Shown: positions 27,735 to 37,030, numbered from the stretch's first letter. The stretch is 64,000 nt of DNA from Acidimicrobiia bacterium (GCA_028285585.1 JANQOU010000003.1:1-64000); one strand, 5' to 3'. Notes: generated by a model from the sequence alone, not told the origin. Translations and numbers: made by a program.

Positions 27735-29273
27735 TCAGCAGTCGGAGCCGTCGATGACGACGCGTGTCCCTGCTTTCACCGACTGATACTGGATGTCTCC
27801 ACAACTCAGCCCGGTGTTGTTCAGGTAGTAGGTACCTGCGATGTCGCCGGTGCCGTTGTTCACGATGAAGGTACCGATCGAGACGTTCTCGAACAGTATC
27901 GAGTTGCCTTCGGCGATCTTATTGTGCCTCCCGGTCGTGACCGTCCCGATCGACGAGTCGTGCACGCTGTAACCCAATGCGATGGCTTCCATGTACGAAA
28001 CGTCGATGTTTCGGTAGGTGTAGGAGTTGGAGTAGGCACCATGGTCGACACCATCGCCATTGAATCCGGTGATGACATGGTCCCTCTCCGTGTTCTGCCA
28101 GACGAAGATGCCATGGCAATCTGGTGAAGAGGACCTGTTGTTGGTGAAGGTCCAGACACTTCCGCCGGCGTTTTGGTTGGCGGCCTCCGGCCATTGGTAC
28201 CCGGCGCAATCCTTGCCACCTCTTACATCGAGTGCTGCCGAGTTCTTGACCACGTTGCCCGAGCCCGCGCCAAGGGTGAAGCCTGCCACGCGATGGCCGT
28301 CTGAGCCCTGACCCGGGTTCACCTTGGCGGCGAGGGCATGGTCGAAGACGGTGTCATTCGAGTTGTCGGCGGTGCATGTCTTCTTTCGCCCGGAGCAGTT
28401 GTTGGTTCCAGGCGGGTCCCACCAATAGGCACTGTCATTGATGTTCCATGCGATCGTGTTCTTGAAGGTGATGCCGTGTGATCCGTGCGGCACGAATGCA
28501 TGGTTCTTCCCGTTGACCACGACAACCCCCTCGACGATCGTGCCGCGAGTGCTGTCTCCGTTCAGATGAAAGTGAACCGGGTAGTCACCAAGGACGCCCC
28601 CGTTCCCCGAATTCGACACGGTGAAGTACTTGAGGGTCGATTTGCCCGACGCCTTGTGGAACATGATTCGGCGCAGATTGTCGAAGGTGATGTCCCGAGT
28701 GAGGTTGGCGTTTGAACCGTTTCCGGACCATGTAGACACCTTGGTGCCTTGAAAGTCGGCCTTGCCGCCGTTCATGAACATGATCTGATACCCGTTGCCG
28801 TTCACGGTCACGCCCGGTCTGGCGACGAGAGTTCCCCCGTTCACCATGAGGTCGCCCTTGAGGTTGACCGTTCCCTGGAGAGTGGCGGTCCCGGTCACGG
28901 TGCATGGACACGCATCACCGGTGATGGTGCCTCCCGTTGCGGTGGGGGCCGCCGTAGTGGTGGTAGCCGGTCCCTGGTCGCTGGTGGTTGGTTGAGCGGC
29001 GGTTGTCGTTGTTTCCACCGCGGTGGTAGTCGTCACCTCTGCGATCGTGTCTTCGGTGGGTCTGGGCCCCGAGGTGCCCGTGACATCCGACCGACGTTCA
29101 AAGGGGTTGTCCGTTGTGTCTGACCCCAAAGCCGCCAACTTTGGTGCCACCTCCCGTTCCGCCCGAGGTGTGTCTGCCTCATTACCCCATGGCAGCATTC
29201 CTGGGAATGCCACCGCGGCCACTGGTATGACCAGGACACTGAGGCCAAGTAGCGCTCGGTAGAACAAATTCAC
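27735..29273 (-). CDS. Secreted right-handed beta-helix protein with Thr-rich linker
   Basis: Signal-like N-term, TTTTAVETTTTAAQPTTS linker, repeated Gly/Asn/Val rungs (TLVARPGVTVNGNGYQI..., VEGVVVVNGKNHAFV), YPVHFHLNGD motif. Confidence 0.7.
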   Translation of the reverse strand: MNLFYRALLGLSVLVIPVAAVAFPGMLPWGNEADTPRAEREVAPKLAALGSDTTDNPFERRSDVTGTSGPRPTEDTIAEVTTTTAVETTTTAAQPTTSDQGPATTTTAAPTATGGTITGDACPCTVTGTATLQGTVNLKGDLMVNGGTLVARPGVTVNGNGYQIMFMNGGKADFQGTKVSTWSGNGSNANLTRDITFDNLRRIMFHKASGKSTLKYFTVSNSGNGGVLGDYPVHFHLNGDSTRGTIVEGVVVVNGKNHAFVPHGSHGITFKNTIAWNINDSAYWWDPPGTNNCSGRKKTCTADNSNDTVFDHALAAKVNPGQGSDGHRVAGFTLGAGSGNVVKNSAALDVRGGKDCAGYQWPEAANQNAGGSVWTFTNNRSSSPDCHGIFVWQNTERDHVITGFNGDGVDHGAYSNSYTYRNIDVSYMEAIALGYSVHDSSIGTVTTGRHNKIAEGNSILFENVSIGTFIVNNGTGDIAGTYYLNNTGLSCGDIQYQSVKAGTRVVIDGSDC

Positions 29274-29460
29274 TTGTGTGTCTCCTGCTTGTCCGTTTCT
29301 TGGCTATGGACCCGCTGCAGAGCGAACCATACGGAACCTGTCGGACACTGTGAAATGGCCGTTCGATGCCCGGAGTTGCTCGACGTTGGGTAGAGCCATC
29401 CTCCGTTCCATCGGCAATCTCAGAAGCTTCTTGAGTAGAAACCTTGATGGGTCTGGAGAA

Positions 29461-30657
29461 TCATTGGCCTCGGCGACCGGATCTCGCAACCTCCCGGTAG
29501 AAGTCGGCTGTTTGGCCAGCCACCCGATCGATTGTGAACTCGGTCTCGAAGCGATCGATTCCTCTCTGAGCCAGTTTCAGCCTTTGTTCGGGATTGGCGT
29601 GAAGAGTTCTGATTGCTGTCGCCAGGCCGGTTGCCGAGGCAGTAGGGAAGAAAACGGCAGCATCCTCCAGTACCTCGCGTAAGACGGGGATGTCCGAGGC
29701 TACGACCGGCAGGCCCAGTGCCATGGCCTCGACGAGCGTGCCACCGAATCCTTCGTATAGCGAAGGGAAGACGAGCAGGTCAGCCGCCACCATGAGGTCT
29801 GGGATGTCTTGGCGATGACCGAGGAATCTGACCGTGTCCGTGAGCCCAAGCTCTTCCGTGGTCGTCTGGAGCCGTTTCGCCGCCGACCCGGTTCGCCCTG
29901 CGATCATCAGGTTCAGTTCCGGTATCTCGGCTTGCAATGCCGCGAGTGCCTCGATGGCGTAGATCTGGCCTTTCTGATGCTCCCTGCGTCCCACCGACAG
30001 GACGGCAAAACTGCCCGGCTCGAGGTCCAGCGAGTTTCGGGTGGCTTCTCGGCGGTCTTCACTGCGGTTACCAAGCCGCTCTCGTGACCGCGCCCGTCCG
30101 ATCACTCGGATCCGGCCGCGTTCGAGGCCAAGCGCCTCCATCGCCGCATCTGCTGCGGCGTTGGTGAGTGTGTGAATGTCGTGCGTCAGGTGCCTGGCGG
30201 TGAGCCCATCGAGCCATCGCGCGACTTCGAGTTTCCATCTGGAAACGTCAGGGTTTCTAACGTGTGCCGACTGATAGCTCGTGTTCACGACACTGGATAT
30301 GACCGGTGCGTCGGTGCCGATGGCTGCGATTCGCCCCAACAAGTCCGATTCGAAGATCGTTGTGTGGATCAGATCGGGTCCGAGATCCTCGATCAGCCGC
30401 CTCAAGCCCAGGAGCCGGCCTACACGACCGCTAGGCAAGAAGTGAACGTCGGTCTTCGATCTGACCAGCGACTCGACTCCCTCTTCTCTCCGGTAGAGGC
30501 ACGCCACCACCAGTTCAATGCCTTGCTCGCCTAGTGGGTCGATCAGATCGGCCAGCGATCGCTCTGCGCCCCCGGTTCCCAAGCCGTTGATCACGTACAG
30601 GACTCGAAGTCCTGCCCTTTCAGAGGTCATACCCCAACTCTGCGGCGACTGGGGCAT
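29461..30657 (-). CDS. Glycosyltransferase, GT4-type
   Basis: LYVINGLGTGGAERSLADLI; LVFPSLYEGFGGTLVEAMALGLPVVASDIPVLREVL. Confidence 0.92.
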   Translation of the reverse strand: MPQSPQSWGMTSERAGLRVLYVINGLGTGGAERSLADLIDPLGEQGIELVVACLYRREEGVESLVRSKTDVHFLPSGRVGRLLGLRRLIEDLGPDLIHTTIFESDLLGRIAAIGTDAPVISSVVNTSYQSAHVRNPDVSRWKLEVARWLDGLTARHLTHDIHTLTNAAADAAMEALGLERGRIRVIGRARSRERLGNRSEDRREATRNSLDLEPGSFAVLSVGRREHQKGQIYAIEALAALQAEIPELNLMIAGRTGSAAKRLQTTTEELGLTDTVRFLGHRQDIPDLMVAADLLVFPSLYEGFGGTLVEAMALGLPVVASDIPVLREVLEDAAVFFPTASATGLATAIRTLHANPEQRLKLAQRGIDRFETEFTIDRVAGQTADFYREVARSGRRGQ

Positions 30658-31459
30658 GACGTTCGATCAACTCGACAAGTGATCTGTCAACCGTTTTGGG
30701 TTCCGGGGGAACGATCTCGAGCCCCCAGTCGGCGATCTCGACATCGAGGAAGCGGGATATGTCCTGTCGAAGCCCGTCAGGATCGGAGAACCAGCGCTCG
30801 TAGCGGACAACCAGGACGTTGTCGTCGTTCACGTGTCGCAGGATGTTCCGATTCACGTGCTCGTAGAGCAGCGCCCTCCTGACCTCGGCGGTCGGGGCCC
30901 CATGGGCGACCACTCGGTTGATGTCTCGGTTGAAGGCGACGTCGTAGTCGAGTCCCATTGCCAGCCGACCTCCTACTCGCTCGAAGGAGGAAATGACTTC
31001 CGCGGGGTGCCTGATGGTTATCAGGAACCGGGTTTCTGGGAGCAGGTTCAGGTATTGCCAGAACGTGGGCCACTTCACGCCCAGTCGATAGCTCGGGCCT
31101 ACTTCGATTGGGAAGGACCGTTCGCCATCTCGCATCCATCGAACTCGGCCAGTTGAGAGCGCATCGAGATCGAGACGACCTCTGCTCAACGATCCAGTCG
31201 TTTCGATCTCTTTCCGCAGGGACGGGTATAACTCGCCCGGTGCCATCCGCAGGCCATCCCAAGGTTCCATCACGGTCACGATGTTCGGGGGTCGGAACAG
31301 TGCAGCGGCCAGAAGCGAAGTTCCCGTTCGAGGGCATCCGGCGATGATGAAGTCGTCCGTTGACGGTGCGGTGAGTGGCACTGGCAGGTTCTCCGGGCTC
31401 AGTTGGCAACCAGCCAGAAGGCGTTTCCATTTGTATGCGTCGATGATTCTTTTCCACAT
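30620..31459 (-). CDS. Sulfotransferase family protein
   Basis: FIIAGCPRTGTSLLAAAL PAPS-loop-like motif; FLITIRHPAEVISSF. Confidence 0.8.
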   Translation of the reverse strand: MWKRIIDAYKWKRLLAGCQLSPENLPVPLTAPSTDDFIIAGCPRTGTSLLAAALFRPPNIVTVMEPWDGLRMAPGELYPSLRKEIETTGSLSRGRLDLDALSTGRVRWMRDGERSFPIEVGPSYRLGVKWPTFWQYLNLLPETRFLITIRHPAEVISSFERVGGRLAMGLDYDVAFNRDINRVVAHGAPTAEVRRALLYEHVNRNILRHVNDDNVLVVRYERWFSDPDGLRQDISRFLDVEIADWGLEIVPPEPKTVDRSLVELIERHAPVAAELGYDL

Positions 31460-31560
31460 CGAGTCTGCTCCCGGCTCTACCGTGCCCAGATGCTATGCAT
31501 GAGCCGGGTGAGCGCTAGCTCATCGGCGAGTGCCAGTCTCCGCGCCTGGGCTGGTGAAGG

Positions 31561-32460
31561 ATGAGTCACTTGCGCTCTTCCTGGTATCGGGCAATGTCCG
31601 CGTTGGCGGATCTGGCCGTTCCCGCGGGCTTCGGGTCGGCCAGACTTCGGATTCTCGGTTACCACGATGTTGTCGATGCGGCGCTTCTTCGCAGTCAACT
31701 CGAGTGGCTCGGCGCGCGGTTCAACTTTGTTACGCCAGCGCGAGCTGTTGAGATCTTGTGTGGTCGAGACAAGGTCGAGAAGGCCGTTCTCGTGACTTTC
31801 GACGATGGCGACCCGTCGGTCGTCTTGTCCGGCCGGCCGGTGTTGGACGATCTGGGGATCAGCGCCGTCATGTTCGTGTGCCCCGGGGTGGTAGGTACGT
31901 CTCATCCGTTCTGGTGGCAGGTCGTGGAGCAGGCAGTTCGGGTCGGGCTACCCATGGCTCAGGGCACAGACGTGGCGTCGTTGAAGGCGATGGTCGACGA
32001 GGAGAGACGTGCCGTCGTCACCGAGTTGGACGTCGCGATCCAGGAAATGACCGGGTTTGCCCACGAGCAAGCCCAGCTCACCGTTGGGCAGATGGAGACC
32101 TGGGTGAGCAAGGGCCACGTCATCGGCAATCACACTTGGGACCATCCGATTCTCGACCGCTGCACCGCCCGTCAACAACGCGATCAGATAGTCCGGTCCC
32201 ACGACTGGTTGAAGGATCTCGATCTGATGCAGACTGCGACTTTTGCCTACCCCAATGGGAACATGAGCCTGGCAAGCAAAGAGGTCCTGGCCGATCTCGG
32301 CTACGAGGTGGCATACGCCTTCGACCATCGCATGGCTCGTGCCGGTCAGGGTCTTGCCGTGTCGAGGCTGCGGGTGAACGCCGATGACCCGCTCACCGAG
32401 TTCATCGCGAAGGCGTCCGGCATTCATCCGCTGGCTCATCGCCTCTCCGGGCGGTCATGA
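31561..32460 (+). CDS. Polysaccharide deacetylase family protein
   Basis: RILGYHDV, VLVTFDDGDPSV, GNHTWDHPILD, FAYPNGNM. Confidence 0.85.
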   Translation: MSHLRSSWYRAMSALADLAVPAGFGSARLRILGYHDVVDAALLRSQLEWLGARFNFVTPARAVEILCGRDKVEKAVLVTFDDGDPSVVLSGRPVLDDLGISAVMFVCPGVVGTSHPFWWQVVEQAVRVGLPMAQGTDVASLKAMVDEERRAVVTELDVAIQEMTGFAHEQAQLTVGQMETWVSKGHVIGNHTWDHPILDRCTARQQRDQIVRSHDWLKDLDLMQTATFAYPNGNMSLASKEVLADLGYEVAYAFDHRMARAGQGLAVSRLRVNADDPLTEFIAKASGIHPLAHRLSGRS

Positions 32461-32497
32461 ATGGCAGGCACGAGTGGGGTTAGCCTGATCGCTCTCC

Positions 32498-33613
32498 ATG
32501 GATCGCATCTACCTGTCGCCGCCGGACGTGGGCGCCCACGACTTATCGGCGCTGAGTCGTGCGTTCGACAGTGGCTGGATAGCACCGTTGGGCGAGGAGG
32601 TAGACGCTTTTGAGCAGGAGCTGGCTGCCGCCACGGGAAGGGGCCATGGAGTAGCCCTCTCCAGCGGGACCGCAGCTCTCCACCTCAGCTTGCTCATGGC
32701 CGGCGTCGGAGCAGGCGACAAAGTGGCCGTGTCGAGCTTGACCTTTGCAGCGACGGCAAACGCTATCTCTTATCTGGGTGCGGAGCCGGTGTTCATCGAC
32801 AGTGAGATGGATAGCTGGAACATGGATCCGCGACTGCTGGCCGAGGCTCTGGCTGTCGAGGACATAGCGGCTTGCGTGCCTGTTGACATCTACGGTCAGA
32901 TGGCTGACTACCCACGGATCGAAGAGCTATGTCGTGATCACGACGTTCCGCTGATCGAGGACGCTGCGGAGGCTCTGGGCGCGACCCTGCATGGTTTCCC
33001 AGCGGGCAGTGCGGGCGTGATGGCTGCCCTGTCGTTCAACGGAAACAAGATCATCACGACCAGCGGCGGCGGTGCCATCGTGACGGACGACATCGACCTT
33101 GCAGAGCGAGCTCGATGGCTGGCGAGCCAGGCCCGGGAGCCCGCTCCTCACTACGAGCACACCACCGTCGGCTACAACTATCGGCTGTCCAATCTGCTTG
33201 CCGCTCTCGGCAGGTCGCAACTTGCAGACCTGGCGCGGCGCGTAGATGTGAGGCGGAGCCACAACACGGCTTACCGGGAAGCCCTTGAAGCCACGAAGGG
33301 CGTCACCTTCATGCCGGAGGCGGACGGTTCCCGCGCGACCTTCTGGCTCACTTGCGTCCTGATAGACCCATCGACCGGAGTCACCAGTGAAGAGGCGAGG
33401 ATGCACCTCGAAGCCATGGGCATCGAGGCCCGTCCCGTTTGGAAGCCGATGCATCTCCAGCCGGTGTTCAGCCGATACAAGACCTATGGGGGAGATGTTT
33501 CTGCGTCGCTGTTCGAGACCGGCCTATGCCTCCCCTCTGGCTCGACCCTCGGACCAGATGACCGCGACCGGGTCATCAACGGATTGTTGTCTGTCCTTTC
33601 CGGCGGCCGCTGA
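32498..33613 (+). CDS. DegT/DnrJ/EryC1/StrS family PLP-dependent sugar aminotransferase
   Basis: MDRIYLSPPDVG, LSSGTAALHLSLLMAGVGAGDKVAVSSLTFAATANAI, SFNGNKIITTSGGGAIV. Confidence 0.93.
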   Translation: MDRIYLSPPDVGAHDLSALSRAFDSGWIAPLGEEVDAFEQELAAATGRGHGVALSSGTAALHLSLLMAGVGAGDKVAVSSLTFAATANAISYLGAEPVFIDSEMDSWNMDPRLLAEALAVEDIAACVPVDIYGQMADYPRIEELCRDHDVPLIEDAAEALGATLHGFPAGSAGVMAALSFNGNKIITTSGGGAIVTDDIDLAERARWLASQAREPAPHYEHTTVGYNYRLSNLLAALGRSQLADLARRVDVRRSHNTAYREALEATKGVTFMPEADGSRATFWLTCVLIDPSTGVTSEEARMHLEAMGIEARPVWKPMHLQPVFSRYKTYGGDVSASLFETGLCLPSGSTLGPDDRDRVINGLLSVLSGGR

Positions 33614-33996
33614 TGCAGATCCTCGGGCTTGGAGTAGATCTGGCAGATATCTCGCGGGTGGATGCGTTGCTGTCCAAGTACCCGAAGTTCGCAGATCGTT
33701 GCTTCACCGAGCACGAGCGAGAGTACGCGATGCGCTTTGCCCAGCCTGCCCGGCGATTCGCGGCGAGGTTCGCCGGGAAGGAAGCCGTGATGAAGTCGCT
33801 TGGCACCGGATGGCGTCGGATTCGCTGGCAGGACATCGAGATAACGGGTGGTGGCAAGCCCACGGTACGAATGCGGAGGACTGCGGCCGAGCGGGCAGCC
33901 TCTCTTGGTGTCGTGGAAGTTCTGGTGACCATCACCCACACCGACGACACGGCTTTGGTGATGGCGGTGGCGGTTGGGGTTGGGGTTGGGGAGTGA
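33613..33996 (+). CDS. acpS: Holo-[acyl-carrier-protein] synthase
   Basis: ILGLGVDLADISRVDALL, RFAARFAGKEAVMKSLGTG. Confidence 0.92.
   Translation: MQILGLGVDLADISRVDALLSKYPKFADRCFTEHEREYAMRFAQPARRFAARFAGKEAVMKSLGTGWRRIRWQDIEITGGGKPTVRMRRTAAERAASLGVVEVLVTITHTDDTALVMAVAVGVGVGE
33972..33991 (+). other. G-rich (GGGGTT)n motif with G-quadruplex potential at 3' end of acpS
   Basis: GGTTGGGGTTGGGGTTGGGG. Confidence 0.7.
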
Positions 33997-34070
33997 CATG
34001 GTCACCCTCTGTGATACGATGTCACGGCTGGTGGTGACGATCGACGGGTCGGACTGAGGGGCTTCTGAAC

Positions 34071-35216
34071 ATGGATTTTGAGCTCGGTGAGGAGCAACGA
34101 GACTTTTTCTCCGCCGTTGTCGAGTTTGCTTCGAGAGAGATCGACCCAGGTCTCGAGGATCGCGAGAAGGCGGGAGGGTTCTCTCGTGAGTTGTGGGAGA
34201 AATGTGCTGAGTTCGGTATTCAGGGTCTCCCATTCCCTGTCGAGCACGGCGGGCAGGGCGCTGACGTTCTTACCACTGCGCTTGCCATGGAGGGCTTGGG
34301 CTTGGCCTGCCGTGACAACGGCCTGTTGTTTTCGCTGAACGCCCACATGTGGTCGGCGGCAATGCCGGTCAGTCGGTTCGGCGACGAATCCCAGAAGCAG
34401 CGCTACTTGAGAGGATTGTGTGACGGCTCGCTCATCGGTGTCCAGGGCATGACCGAGCCCGGTTCCGGCTCGGACGCTTTTGCACTCGAGACGACCGCGG
34501 AGTTGCGTGGCGACGGTTACATCCTCAACGGGTCCAAAACCTTCATCACCAATGCGCCTGTCGCCGACGTCTTTGTGGTCTTCGCGACTCTGGACAGATC
34601 GAAGGGCTGGGCCGGCTTGAGTGCCTTCATCGTCGAGAAGGGGTATCCCGGGTTAACCGTGGGGAAGCCGGTCGAGAAGATGGGGTTGAAGACGTCGCCG
34701 ATGGGAGATCTGTTCTTTGACGATTGCGAGGTTCCTGCCGAGAACCTGCTGGGACGGGCCGGGTCGGGGATGGTGATCTTCCAGCACTCGATCGATTGGG
34801 AGCGGAGTTTGATCCTCGCCAACTCGGTCGGTGCCGTGCAAAGGCAACTCAACGCTGCTGTCGAGTATGGAAAGGAACGGGAGCAATTTGGGCAGTCGAT
34901 AGGGAGTTTCCAGGCGGTTTCGCATCGTCTTGCCGACGTTCACGTCAGGTTGGAGGCAGCGCGGCTGTTGCTCTATCGACTGGCCTGGAAGTGGGACAAC
35001 GGCAAAGTCACCCCGGCCGACACATCACTGGTAAAGCTTTTCCTGAGTGAGAACCTGGTGGAATCGACACTCTCGGCGATGAAGACGTTTGGGGGGTCGG
35101 GATATCTCGTCGAAACCGGGATCGAGCGTGACTTGAGAGACGCCTTGGCGAGCCGGATCTACTCTGGGACCTCCGACATCCAGCGCAGCGTGATTGCCAG
35201 GGATCTGGGGCTGTGA
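34071..35216 (+). CDS. Acyl-CoA dehydrogenase family flavoprotein (possible carrier-protein-linked aminoacyl dehydrogenase)
   Basis: GMTEPGSGSDAFALETTA, GSKTFITNA, SIGSFQAVSHRLADV, YSGTSDIQRSVIARDLGL. Confidence 0.9.
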   Translation: MDFELGEEQRDFFSAVVEFASREIDPGLEDREKAGGFSRELWEKCAEFGIQGLPFPVEHGGQGADVLTTALAMEGLGLACRDNGLLFSLNAHMWSAAMPVSRFGDESQKQRYLRGLCDGSLIGVQGMTEPGSGSDAFALETTAELRGDGYILNGSKTFITNAPVADVFVVFATLDRSKGWAGLSAFIVEKGYPGLTVGKPVEKMGLKTSPMGDLFFDDCEVPAENLLGRAGSGMVIFQHSIDWERSLILANSVGAVQRQLNAAVEYGKEREQFGQSIGSFQAVSHRLADVHVRLEAARLLLYRLAWKWDNGKVTPADTSLVKLFLSENLVESTLSAMKTFGGSGYLVETGIERDLRDALASRIYSGTSDIQRSVIARDLGL

Positions 35217-36793
35217 GGGAGCCCTTCCTGATACACCACTATCTGGATCGTGCGGCAAGGGAACGGCCTGACGCCATCGCCGTTGTGGACGGCGAGAGAT
35301 CGATCACCTACCGAGAGCTTCACCGGCAGGCCGGGATTGTCGCCGCCCATCTCAAGGATGCAGGCGTGGAGGTTGGTGATCGAGTCGGTTTGCTCTTTGC
35401 CAAGTCCCTGGAGGCAGTTGTCTCCATCTACGGGGTATTGACCGCCGGTGCCGCGTACGTGCCCATGGACGCCGGTGCCCCCGCAAGTCGTCTCGGTTAC
35501 ATGGCGCAGAACTGCGGCATGCGGGTAGTCCTGTCCAGCGAGCGGAAGCAGTCGGCCTGGGAGGGAATTGCCGACTCCGCCGGGGGTGTCGTCGAGCACG
35601 TGCTGTCGTTTGGGGCTCCGTCCGTGTCAGGTGCCGGAGAGGCGAGTGTCGTTGCGATGGGTGACCTCTCGGATGCGAGGCTCGAGAGCTACGCGGCGCG
35701 GGTCATCCAGGACGACTTGGCCTACATTCTCTACACATCTGGGTCGACCGGAGAGCCGAAAGGTGTCATGCTGACGCACGAGAACTGTCGGTCTTTTGTC
35801 CAGTGGGCCATGGAGGAGTTTGGGGTCACGGCCGAGGATCGGTTGTCTTCCCATGCTCCCCTTCACTTCGACCTTTCGACGTTCGATCTGTTCGCAGCCG
35901 CTGCTGCCGGAGCCACGGTGGTGCTGGTGCCACCAAAAGTCTCGGTGTTTCCGGTCGAGGTCGCCCGGTTCATCGAGGCGAATCGAATATCGGTCTGGTA
36001 CTCGGTGCCCTCGATCCTCACGATGCTCACGGAGCGGGGTGGGTTGGAGCCAGGCGCTCTTCCCGGGTTGAGGACGATCCTGTTTGCCGGGGAAGTGTTC
36101 CCCACCAAGTACTTGTCCAGGCTGATGAGACTGCTTCCCCATGTGAGATTTGCGAACTTGTACGGGCCAACCGAGACGAACGTCTGCACCTGGTTCGAGG
36201 TGTCCGTGGCACCCGAAGAGTCGGACCCGCCGATATCGATAGGCAGAGCGATATCGAACGTGGAGACCTTCGTCGTCGGAGCAGATGGGCGTGAGGTCCA
36301 GCCCGGCGCGACCGGAGAGCTCTATGTCAGGGGCCCGACTGTCACCAAGGGGTATTGGGGGGAACCGGAGCGAACCGGGGAGAGGTTGGTTCCCAGCCCG
36401 TTGCAACGTCATCGCGGTGACCTGGTCTATGCAACAGGTGATCTGGTTGAGGAGATGCTCGACGGTTCCTATCGCTTCCTGGGCCGTCGCGACAATCAGA
36501 TCAAAAGCAGGGGTTATCGGATCGAACTCGGTGATATCGAAAGTGCCATCTCTGGGCATTCGTCGATCGTCGAATGCGCGGTTGTGGCCGTGCCGGACGA
36601 GATGATCACAAACCGGATCGAGTGTTTTGTGGCCGGTGACGACGGCCTCTCACCAGATGATCTGACGCGATTCTGCGCGGGCTTGCTTCCCAAGTACATG
36701 GTCCCAGAGACCTTCAGGGTCTTGAGTGAATTGCCCAAGACATCAACGGGGAAACTCGACCGTCAGGCCCTACTTCGTCTTGTCGGCGTCTAG
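35213..36793 (+). CDS. Stand-alone amino acid adenylation (AMP-ligase) enzyme, L-prolyl-AMP-ligase-like
   Basis: AYILYTSGSTGEPKGVMLTHEN, SSHAPLHFDLSTFDLF, NLYGPTETNVCTW, YATGDLV, FLGRRDNQIKSRGYRIELGDIE, PKTSTGKLDRQAL. Confidence 0.9.
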   Translation: MREPFLIHHYLDRAARERPDAIAVVDGERSITYRELHRQAGIVAAHLKDAGVEVGDRVGLLFAKSLEAVVSIYGVLTAGAAYVPMDAGAPASRLGYMAQNCGMRVVLSSERKQSAWEGIADSAGGVVEHVLSFGAPSVSGAGEASVVAMGDLSDARLESYAARVIQDDLAYILYTSGSTGEPKGVMLTHENCRSFVQWAMEEFGVTAEDRLSSHAPLHFDLSTFDLFAAAAAGATVVLVPPKVSVFPVEVARFIEANRISVWYSVPSILTMLTERGGLEPGALPGLRTILFAGEVFPTKYLSRLMRLLPHVRFANLYGPTETNVCTWFEVSVAPEESDPPISIGRAISNVETFVVGADGREVQPGATGELYVRGPTVTKGYWGEPERTGERLVPSPLQRHRGDLVYATGDLVEEMLDGSYRFLGRRDNQIKSRGYRIELGDIESAISGHSSIVECAVVAVPDEMITNRIECFVAGDDGLSPDDLTRFCAGLLPKYMVPETFRVLSELPKTSTGKLDRQALLRLVGV

Positions 36794-37030
36794 ACGCGAG
36801 TCAACGAGCCGGGAGAGCGCAGACACTGTCTCGAAGTTCTCAATGACGATGTCTTCCGGGTCGACGCTGATCTTGAACTCTTCTTCGATGAAGGCCACCA
36901 GCATGAAAATGCCGAGCGAATCGATGATCTCGTCCTCGATGAGGTTCGTTTCGTCATCGGGAACAGACTTCCCTTTCAGGAACTCCTTGCCGATGTGCTC
37001 ACGAATGATGTCTGAGTTCTGCCTGGACAC
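36770..37030 (-). CDS. Acyl/peptidyl carrier protein
   Basis: IEDEIIDSLGIFMLVAFIEEEFKISVDPEDI with phosphopantetheine-site Ser (DSLG). Confidence 0.88.
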   Translation of the reverse strand: MSRQNSDIIREHIGKEFLKGKSVPDDETNLIEDEIIDSLGIFMLVAFIEEEFKISVDPEDIVIENFETVSALSRLVDSRLDADKTK

